Shown here: piece after piece, positions 54,881-64,000 of the stretch
How the letters are laid out: the number at the start of each line of letters is the position of its first letter
Numbering within the stretch: position 1 is the stretch's first letter
Source of the DNA: Heliocidaris tuberculata
Taxonomy: Eukaryota > Echinodermata > Echinoidea > Camarodonta > Echinometridae
Assembly: GCA_025618425.1 (NCBI GenBank)
Contig: CM046832.1
Coordinates: forward strand, 71,324,187 to 71,388,186
Direction of reading: 5' to 3'
Length of the DNA: 64,000 nucleotides
Translations under genes and position numbers: made by a program
Notes under the pieces: model-generated
Database searches by the model: none
The model's input: only the letters and a program-made list of their open reading frames with translations
What the model was told of the DNA's origin: nothing

Positions 54881-57800
54881 GAGGGCCGTGGGAACCATCT
54901 TTAAAAATGGCGGCCATCGGGTGCCTTATCATTTAAACACGGTCCAAAATCACATGTGAAAAGTTAATCTGGGGTAAATAGATACGTAGAATTCAAATGT
55001 CAATGTTTCGGGGGGGGGGAGGAGTTTAGGAAAAGTGGTTAGGTGCCCATTTTAAGGAAAAGGGGACATTTTAATTTATTTCCAAAATACATGTAGCCCC
55101 AATCTAGATGCATTTTGGGACAGAAACACCAAATGTGGCATGTTTGTAAAAATATGGATCCTTTACAAATGTAAATGTGGAATCATCTAAAATTCCCGTC
55201 GATGAGAGCCGTGGCGGCCATCTTTCAAAATGGCCGCCATCAGGGCACTTTTCATTTAAACACAGTCCAAAATCACATGAAAAATGTGAATCTTGGGTTA
55301 AGTGATACGTAGAATTCGATTGAGGAATTAGGAAAGTTTAGGAAAGGTAATTTAGGTGCCCTTTTTAAGAAAAGGGGCTATTTTCATTAATGTTCGAAAT
55401 AACCCCAAACTAGAAGCATTTTGTGACCGAAACACCAAGTGTGGTATGTATGTAGAAATATGTATCATAATCAACCTAATGTGGAGACATGTCAGATCCC
55501 GCCCATGGGAGCCCTGTCGGCCATCTTTCAAACGCCATCAAAGCAACTTTACATACAAGCAAATCCTAAAATCAATTATAAAGTACGATATGGGGGAAAC
55601 GTTTTGTTTAATACTCAAGAGTTCAGATTTGGTAAGTAGAATTCAGATTTGAATGTTTCGGGGTTGAAATATTTTAAGGAAATTGATTGAGATGGCAAGT
55701 TTAGGGAAAGGGTTATGTAGAATAGGTCTCGTAGTGTCCAAAAATACATGTAGCCACAAAACTTATTGCATTTTGTTATTAAAACACCAATTTTGGCTCA
55801 TATTATGTAGATATATGTATGATAAAACGAATTTGCATATTGAGGCATTTCAGATTCTGCCTTTCAAGCCTTGTTTGCAACTTTTCAAAGCGGCCGCTAT
55901 CGAATACTTATACGTGTACACTTGAAATTGTTAAATATGTTTATTTTGCAGTAGTTTGATATCTAGAATTCGGGCTAAACTATTTACTGGAAAGTAGACT
56001 GGGTGTCCATTTCATGAAAAAAGGGTCATATTAAGTTTAAATAATAATCCGAAATACATGTTGGTCTATAGGCCTATCATGATAAAATTTCAAATGAATC
56101 AGAAGGAATTGGATGTACATAGAATTTATAAGTCTGAAATGTATTGCCAAAATTTGAGGTTTAGAAAAAATGTGTATTTGAATTAATTCATAAAAATATT
56201 CCAAATCTAACGCATTTTGCGATACAACACCAACTTCTACGCTATTGATGCATTATATTATTGGGTACTGACATAATGTTACATCATCATCAAATGCAGG
56301 GGCAGCCACCTTTCCACATAACAGCAAGCGGCAATGCAGTTTTCTCACGAAAATAGTCCACATTGATCTGAATATTAAAAATGGAGAGCGGAAGTTAGTT
56401 GGAACATTGTCATTTTCCTGTAAATGTATGATGAATATCATGAAATGTTGATAATATTTTAGAAATTATGTCTGAATGTGTTTTTAAATTTCAACATTAA
56501 ATCACGTGAATAAATATAAGTGTCCTTTTTCAAAATGGAATCTGGAACACTTTTACCAAAATTATTCAGCAACTAAACATTCAGTTCTGTATACATTTAT
56601 AGTAACTTTTAAATAATAATGACTTTTGACTATGTCTACAAAAGTGCCCCAATTGAAGCCATTTTGAGAAATGGCCACCATGGTCTTCAGATGTCCTAAC
56701 ATCCCAATCTGGTGATAATACATCATTCCTGTGTGGCATATCTGGTATTTTTAGTTTTAAAATGGCCTCTAGTGTGTGAGGCTATTTTGGAAAATAATGA
56801 AAATGGCACCTTTTTGCCCATCCGATCACCTTTTCCTGATACATTCAGCCCTAAAACATGCAAATCTGAATTCTACACACGATATTACCATAATATCACT
56901 TTTTAAATGTGATTTCGGACTGTATTCAAATGAAAACTGCAAAATGCCTAGCTCGGGGCCTAGCTTTTAAAAGATACGGGCCTCCACGGGGGGATGGAGA
57001 ATCTGAGATATCTTGATATCCAGATTTACTCATGATATATATCATGATGTGTGAAAAATTTTGTGCCTTTATCACAAACAGCATTGATCTTGTTGAGGGC
57101 CTCTTTTGGAAATTAATGAAAACGGCACCTAATGACCTAAACCCATTCTCCTAAAATATATCAGCCCCGAAACATCAAAACCTCAAATCTACGTATTTAA
57201 TGGTCCCCCAAATCAGATATTATAATTGATATTAGGCTGTGCTTGTATGCAAAGGCACTTTGATGGCAGCCATTTTGAAAGATGGCAGCCACAGCCCTAA
57301 GGGGTGGAATCTGACATATATTTTGGAAATTACTGAAAATTACACATTTTTCTTAAAAGGGGCACATAAACCATTTTTCTTGAAATATCTAAGCACTGAG
57401 ATATTTAAATGTGATTTATCCACATCAGTTTACCCCAGACTGACTTTTTTCATGATTTCGCACTGTGCTGATATGAAAAGTGCCCTGATGGCGGCAATTT
57501 TGAAAGATGGCCGCCACAGCCCCCATCGGCATAATATTAGATATCTCCGCATCTACATTTGTAAATGATACATATTTCTACAAAATCAATATGCCAAATT
57601 TGGTGTTTGTGTCTCAAAATGCATCTATGTGGGAGTTATTCTGTAAATTTATGAAAATGGCCCACTTTTCTTAAAGTTGGCACCTAAACCACTTTTCCGA
57701 AACAATTTAGGCCCCGAAACATTGAAATTTGAATTCTACATATCAATTTACCAGAGACTGACTTTTCATGTGATTCTGGGCTGTGTTTAAATGAACAGTG

Positions 57801-57930
57801 CCTTAATGGCGGCCATTTTTAAAGCTGGCCCCCACAAAATCGAGATGTCTCCACATCTAAATTTCTTATAATATACTTACCTGTGTGCCAAATTTGCTGC
57901 TTTTATCACAAAATGCACAATTGATCGTCT
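54880..57930. repeat. Inverted array of about 310-bp units with ATGGCGGCC-like words
   Basis: Left half: units with CATCTTTCAAAATGGCCGCC or close variants at about 54890, 55206, 55508 and 55866. Right half: inverted units with GATGGCGGCAATTTTGAAAG or variants at 57261, 57489 and 57806. Shared flanking words include GATACGTAGAATTC and ACCAAATGTGGCATGTTTG. A degenerate central part (56000-57100) has scattered relatives (56640). No coding frame is conserved between units. Confidence 0.75.
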
Positions 57931-58353
57931 ATGCCGCTCCAATTATAGGCCTGTATATAAAGTTGGTGAGGTATGAGAAGCACAGTAAGTAATTTTCAAT
58001 ACATGGGCGTCCATGCATGGATACGGAAGGCTTTTTTCCCCATCCACTGAACAAGCAGGTTCTGAGTAAATATACTGTTCATGTAGGTTATTACTTAACA
58101 AGTTTATAATCTAATTCCAAGGGCGAACTATAAAAGAACGATCGACCCTGTAAAGTTCGTTTACATCGTTTGGCTGAATTTTATTCAATTCAGTTTCTAC
58201 TAGTATTTGACTTCGGTTTATTAGCAATAAAACAAATGACAAAGATCAGAATACCAATGCTGTCATATATTAACATTTGCTTAGCGTCCATGTATAAAGA
58301 TCAAATGGACTATAAAAACATGACAAATATACATAAAAGCAACACGTGTTTGA

Positions 58354-58384
58354 AATATTGAATTTGAATTTGAATTTGAATTTA
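58354..58384 (-). repeat. (TTTGAA)n tail of the retrotransposon
   Basis: Four to five copies of TTTGAA on plus (AAATTC along the element). A short microsatellite 3' end is typical of CR1/L2-type elements. Confidence 0.75.
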
Positions 58385-61300
58385 TTTTCATATTTCACAA
58401 TTCGCATAACATAAAAATTACAAATATTAAACAATTTAACGGTAAATAAGTGAGTCATATGGCATAAACATTCGTATAAATGATACATCAATGAACTAGT
58501 TAAAATTAAGCAAGACATTAATATAATGTAGGTGAAATATGAAGGAACCTGCATAAAAAGCAAAGCTTGTTGAGTCTGCAGGTTCCTTGAAAAATATCGA
58601 GTCTTAGATGCTTGGAGGGGACACATTAAAGGAATCGACTAGAAAAGAAATGCCAAAAAAATAACAACAACAACAACAAAAAAGTGTCTGCCACACCGTG
58701 TAATGCTTGAAAGGGCATGAAGAGGTACAGTGCGGAAAGTGTGAGAAATTTGCTCAGCCAGTGCGCATTGACAAAGTACACAAAATCCTGTACACACTAC
58801 GCAGAAGGCTTGTATGAGTTCAATAGCATCGTTTTCAATTTACGTTTGAAAACATTAAGTGAGGTACTGTGTACCATTTCGAGGGGAAGGTCATTCCAGA
58901 ACCTGGGTCCTTCAAATGCAATTGTTCTTTGAGCAAAGAGTGTGCGAGTACGTAGAAGGTGATAGCAGTCACTTTGTCTAGTGGGATACATATGAATTAG
59001 GTTATTTCATATTTATATTTATATGCAAAAATATCTGGCAATTCATCTTTTGAAAACTGAACATGAATATCCCAACTTGATATATATATATATATATATA
59101 AATCAGCGATTTTCAATATTTTATTATTAAAAAATAATGGATTTGTATGGGAATAAAACCCAACTTGGTTAATCACCCTATATAACTGCCCGTTTTTGTA
59201 TTTTGAATATTTTTTTCAATTACGGTTGTATTGCAATTGCCTCAGGCCAGTATTCCATAATTCATATGAGATACGACGAGTGTAGAATATAATGTTTTCA
59301 AAATATAATCAGGAAAGAAATACTTTAGTTTATTTAAAATACCAATATTTCTTGAAGATAACTTATAATTGTAATCAATTTGACATTTCCATGATAATTC
59401 GTGATCAATGTAAAGTCCAAGAAATTTCGTAGAATTTACTTGCAGTAAGTTGACATTGTTTATAACTACATGGCCCGGTAATGATTTTAAAGAGTTACTA
59501 AAAAGCATAAAATGTGTTTTGTTTACATTGAGTGACAACTTATTTGCTCGGATCCAAGTCTGAACTGACTGCAATTCTCTGTTTATAAGACTGAGTAGTG
59601 AATTTGGGTTACGGTGCGACAAAAAAAGGTTAGAATCATCCGCGAATAGAATAAAGGACAGGTCATTTGATGAATTATTAAAATCATTTATATAGAGTAT
59701 AAATAGCAGCGGGCCTAAGAGCGACCCCTGCGGTACTCCGCAAGATATTGTTTTCATATCCGATTTATGACCTTCTATTGAAACAAACTGTTTTCTAGCA
59801 GTTAGGTAACTCCTGAACCATTCCAAGGCCTTTCCACGTACACCATAGTGGGATAACTTATATAGCAAAATGTCGTGATTGATCGTGTCAAAGGCCTTGG
59901 AGAGGTCCAGGAATACACCAACGGTATGCAGGGAATTATCAATAGCATGGCTACCTTATCAATAAAAGAAAGTAAAGCATGAACTGTTGAGTGTTTTTTT
60001 CTAAACCAAAATTGCGAGTCGCATAAAATATGACAATCAGTTAAGAATTTCGTTAAGCGAGAGTAAATCAGCCTTTCAAGAATTTTAGATATTGAAGTCA
60101 GAAGTGAAATTGGGCGATAATTACTAACATCTCGTCTGTCACCCTTTTTAAATACTGGAACAACCTTAGCTATTTTCATATTTTGGGGAACTAGGCCATT
60201 AATTAAAGATTGGTTGAATATAAAAGTCAAAGGGGATAAAAATTTCATTAACATTTTTCAAGAGAAAGTTCGTAAGTTCATCACTTCCAGGACTTTTCTT
60301 AGATTTCAAATTTTTTACGATATCCTTGACTTCATATTCAAGAATTGGAGTTAGGAAAATAGTTCTAGGATTTCGGTTTTTTAAAAAGTGCTGAAACCCT
60401 TCGTCAGGTTCTGGAATATTTCGAGAAAGAGTCGTGCCAATATCTACAAAATAATCATTAAACACCTCAGCCATAGCTGCAGGATTATCAACTGTAACAC
60501 CATTGTGGAGAATTTCTTTAGTGAGCTCCTTTTTGTTCTTTGTATGTAAAACATTGTTGATCACCTTCCACGTACTCGAGACGTCATTTCTGTACTTATT
60601 GAATTGACCGGAGAAATACATTTTCTTAGCAGTGCGCAACGAAGTCGTAAGAATATTGCGATAGCGAACATATTTTCTTTTTAGGTTACTATTTCCAGGG
60701 TGATTCTTATATTTACAAAACAAATTATTTTTACGGTTTATAGACTTAAGGAGAGATTTAGAAATCCAGGGAAGCCTGGGTATTTTTTTGTAATTGCCTG
60801 AGAAAATTGCCTGAGCGGTATAATTTCATTATAAATCGACATAAATATATCCATGAACTTGTCAAAACAATTATCTGTGTCATGTATACTATAAATTACA
60901 CTCCAATCAACAGATGCTAATCTCTCCCTAAGTCTACAGATATTTTCTTCCGATAAATCTCTGAAAACATGTTTTACAGATTTATTATTATAAACTCTAT
61001 CAGACACCATCTCAGCAAATATGGGGAAAATGGTCGGACATGTCAGATACCAAAATACCAGAATGAGATGAAATATGGGAAAAGTCGTTAACAAAAATAT
61101 TATCAATTAAGGTTGATGACGTGTCTGAAATCCGTGTTGGTTTCGTTATTAGTGGAAAAAAGAATTGGATAACATCAAGTCAGTGAATTCTTGACAAGAA
61201 ATACTACGATTCAACAAATTCAAATTAAAGTCTCCCATGATAAAGACTTTTTTGTCATTCAAAACAGGCATGGATAAAAGACTTTGAACACAATCGATAA

Positions 61301-61420
61301 ACTCTTGGACACTGCCTTTAGGGGGTCTGTAGATTTCACCAACAATTATCTGTTTCTTATCAGGCATTTCAATCTGAATTTCTTCAATTTCTTCAAAAAA
61401 GAAATCATCCAAGTATAAAT
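58354..61420 (-). pseudogene. Broken CR1/L2/Jockey-type non-LTR retrotransposon
   Basis: Reading leftward: the C-terminal piece of an APE-type endonuclease (IIVGEIYRPPKGSVQEFIDC; FIMGDFNLNLLNRS, 61412-61149), a linker (61106-60738), then reverse transcriptase. RT blocks seen: KKSPGSDELTNFLLKN, NMKIAKVVPVFKKGDR with SNYRPISLLTSISKILERLI, GVFLDLSKAFDTINHDILLY, CGVPQGSLLGPLLFILYIND, FILFADDSNLFL and TKFLGLYIDHELSW. The C-terminal tail FEGPRFWNDLPLEM ends at 58797. Frame changes occur near 60780, 60250 and 59945, and a (TA)n stretch (59080-59100) expanded inside the coding part. The 5' end is truncated within the endonuclease. The 3' end has (AAATTC)n at 58354-58384, as in CR1/L2-like elements. 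The catalytic Asp residues are intact but the reading frame is not. Confidence 0.88.
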
Positions 61421-61424
61421 TATT

Positions 61425-62290
61425 CTATCCAAAATTTTAGAAAAGGACGATAATAAAAAAAATCGGATAGTTACCAACATCCATTTTATCACCGTTTTTT
61501 AAATAATAGAATAATTTCTGCCATTTTCATAGAATTTGGAAATTAACCATGAAATAATGACAAGTTAAATATGTGAACCAATGGATCTACAATAAAAGGA
61601 ATGATAGCTTTCAATATGACATTATTAATTCCATCATATCCTGAACTTTGCTTATCTGCTTATTTCCCAAGTTAGAAACAATGTTCATAATTTCTTGCCT
61701 ATTTGTTGAAGCAAAAAAAAATAATAATAATAATAAAAATAGAATTTGGATTGCGAGGGCCTAAAAAAATCAACAAAGTTTTTGTTTGGTGGGGGAATAA
61801 TTTTATTTCAAGATTATTTAAGAAAAGTAGTATAAATAAATGTTTGCTTATCTTTGGGGTCTTCAACTATCTCATTGTCAAACTTTATTTTATTTACTTC
61901 AGATCAACCAAGTTCATTGCCTGTTTGATTACTTTCCAGGTGTTTTTGCACATCATGTTTGAATAGTTTCAAGCAATTTACAAAATTTTTTCTCTTTCCT
62001 AAGCGAATAATCCTAGTCAAAATGTTTTTTATAAGATGTTTGCCGTACTTTCTTTTTTATTGTTCAGTGCTTTTTATTTCATACATTGTATTTGTAATGG
62101 ATTATTCTTCTGACTTATTGACTGTATAGAAACCCAAGGGAGTTTAGGTGTTTTCTTATAATTAGTTTTAACATTTTGCTTAGGCATGTTAATTTCTAAT
62201 TTATTGTTTAATATATTGGAAAACATTTCATATGAGGAATTAACTTTATCTTTGGAATAAACACTAGACCAATCGATATTTTCGAGATTG
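61425..62290 (-). pseudogene. Older fragment of a related non-LTR retrotransposon
   Basis: On the minus strand, broken frames still read LPWVSIQSIS (62130), TWKVIKQAMNL (61930), GYDGINNVILKAIIPFIVDP with LVHIFNLSLFHG (61640-61550), then MKMAEIILLFKK and NYPIFFII (61530-61440). These align with the same RT blocks of the neighbouring element (PWISKSLLKSIN, TWKVINN, NYRPISLL). Stops and frameshifts are frequent, so it is older. It ends where the neighbour's truncated 5' end begins (SKILDRIIYT then LDDFFFEE), suggesting one inserted at the other's edge. Confidence 0.65.
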
Positions 62291-63145
62291 ATTCTAAGGG
62301 GTCTGAGCCAAAAGTCCTGTCAACGCAACAGGACGGAATTCGATAGAATTCATTCTCCTCACAAAAGATAAGAAATGCCACTTGCTGCATACCTTTATAA
62401 TAAGTTTACATTGAAGAACAATTACATTACAAATAGATGACTGATCATGATCCGTTTCTATGGTAACAACATTTTTTCTCAGCGCGACGGGACGGAACGA
62501 TAGAATGGTGAAATTTTGTAAGACAGATTCAAAGTAAACTTCTGTCGAAGTTAAAATCAAAGACTAGCTATGTCTTGTAATTTTTGATTAGTACGATAGA
62601 GTACATAACTTTCAAACATCAAGCTAAGATTTTGGCCCAATCAATTTTTTTTTTTTTTTGATAATGGGTGTCTTGCGACAGGACGGAACGCGACCGGACG
62701 GACACTTTTGCACCATGTACAAAATTAATGGGGATTTAAAAAACTTTTCAAATGTCAACCAACTGTACTTTTTTCTATTAAACGATGGTAGAACTAAAAA
62801 TGCACATGGAAGTGGCGAGCTTTATTGTTCATTCAAATCAAAGAGATGAAAATCACTGGAGAGGGTGGAAACTTTCGCAAATGGGGACAGTGAAAAGAAA
62901 TTTTTGATATCATCAAATAGTTCTTTTCTCTATAAAATTGTGGTAGAATTGTTCAGTTCAGGTAAGGAAAGTCAATCTCTATTGTTTATTCAAATTAAAT
63001 GAAGAAAAACTTGCTAGGCTTTAAAAAAAAAGTAAATACTAACGTCAAATGACATACATGGGACTGTACTTTCATTGCAAAATTCCGTCCCGTCGCGCCT
63101 CACAACCCCTAAATACCCCCTAAATGCGACAGGACGGAAGAAAAA
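62290..63145. repeat. Degenerate repeats marked by GCGACAGGACGGAA
   Basis: The 14-mer or a one- or two-base variant is found at 62323, 62484, 62675 (with a second half-copy GCGACCGGACGGA at 62690), 63083 (inverted) and 63126. Flanking pairs such as CGATGGTAGAACT / TTGTGGTAGAATT and TTATTGTTCATTCAAAT / TATTGTTTATTCAAAT suggest units of about 160-190 bp that have diverged. Confidence 0.6.
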
Positions 63146-64000
63146 GTAACAAATTATAATTTCTCTCGAAATATAAGGGAATCAATGTGGTACAGAAGTG
63201 ACGGTATGATTGTTCATCGATACTTTGACCTTAGTCTACAGACCCACATGTAGTTAATATACAGTGCTTCTCAAAAAAAAAAACTTTACACTTTTGAAAT
63301 GGCTGCCAAATAAAGAATATATGATTCTGGGGGGAAAGGTACATGTATGGAAAGCTCATAGACTCAACTTTCATATGACACCAAAAAGTCCGAAAATAAT
63401 TCATGCTTGGGTGAGCACTGCTCACTTTTGTAAAGGGTATGAAAATTAGGTTGCGCAGGGATTAGCCTTCCAATTTGTGAGAGGTGAGTCCTTTGGAGCT
63501 TAAAAAATTGAGGGTGATATGATAAATTCATGATCAATTGCGATCAGTTTGGATTTGCTGAGTGAATTTTATGGTTTATTAAATTAAAATTGTATGCATG
63601 AGTGAACAGGAATTGCATTTATTATTGTAGCATTGTAACTTTCCCTGGTAGACTTAGTGGTGTGTTCATTGGAGTCAGGATGGGGTGATGGTACATGGTG
63701 CAGGGAAGGTGAGGTATAGGGTAGGACTTTGTTGGGTAGATGGGATAAGGGTCAAGAGGACATGTATGCCCCTCCCCCCCCCCCCCCCTCTCTCTCTCTC
63801 TTTCTCTCTCTCTCTTCCTGTGCATATCTTGACAGTTCATATTCGTTAGTCTCCACTCCAAAATATCCAGACCACCTTCTCTTATCCCAAATTCTACCTA
63901 CATTTCCCAAATTGGACTGGTTGCTATTACCCATTGACACCTGAAGTCAATCACAATCTATCAGTTAATCAATCAATACCGTAAATTAGACAATCAACAT
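63146..64000. other. Unassigned sequence at the window's right edge
   Basis: No gene recognised. A C run followed by a CT microsatellite lies at 63774-63815. The remainder is AT-rich with short unconserved frames. Confidence 0.5.

Overview
This is a window of nuclear DNA from an animal. It is AT-rich, has small exons separated by long repeat-filled introns with GT-AG splice sites, and is crowded with homopolymer G/C runs, microsatellites, inverted-repeat (foldback) elements and decayed retroelements. The abundance of foldback elements, the non-LTR and BEL/Pao-type remnants and the frequent TACATGTA-like words suggest a marine invertebrate. An echinoderm such as a sea urchin is my best guess, but that is an inference and not proven by any single sequence.

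The window is dominated by one minus-strand gene, 53249 down to 14499. It is a complete SLC6-family Na+/Cl--dependent transporter that I could assemble from 14 exons. All junctions are GT-AG and all codon phases agree, giving 1920 nt of coding sequence and a 639-residue protein. Its TM1 and TM3 sequences and the conserved Na+/Cl- ligands put it in the creatine/taurine/betaine/GABA branch, closest in my judgement to creatine transporters (SLC6A8-like). The last exon (14499-14582) is only 84 nt and easy to miss. At the left edge, 1226-1374 (+) is the terminal exon of a second gene, apparently the C-terminal end of a PH domain of the kind found in Rho GEFs. It ends in a PDZ-ligand-like ETSV.

The remainder is non-coding or mobile. 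At 1-14.5 kb lie the presumed 3' UTR of the PH gene, microsatellites, a hexamer-rich element with inverted ends (8.2-9.96 kb), a pogo/Tigger-like MITE and other MITEs. Intron 10 (17.6-22.8 kb) holds a tandem array and several foldback MITEs. Intron 8 carries the most striking object: a 4.4 kb palindrome (24757-29152) whose arms are over 1 kb and nearly identical, and whose core is three tandem copies of a smaller palindrome. Intron 5 has a 147-bp satellite, a small CCGCGG array and a TTAA-ended foldback element. Intron 1 (43-53 kb) has two oppositely oriented copies of a composite repeat that includes a >1 kb purine/pyrimidine tract, a BEL/Pao-type gag fragment and a recent 317-bp tandem duplication. 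Upstream of the transporter are a 55-bp G run, an inverted array of units carrying ATGGCGGCC-like words (54.9-57.9 kb), and a broken CR1/L2/Jockey-type non-LTR retrotransposon on the minus strand (58.35-61.42 kb) abutting an older fragment of a related element (61.43-62.29 kb).

The two genes show no functional link from sequence alone; they converge, their 3' ends facing each other across about 13 kb. No tRNA, rRNA or CRISPR features were seen. All alignments are by eye, and comparisons with named families are from memory of the family sequences.
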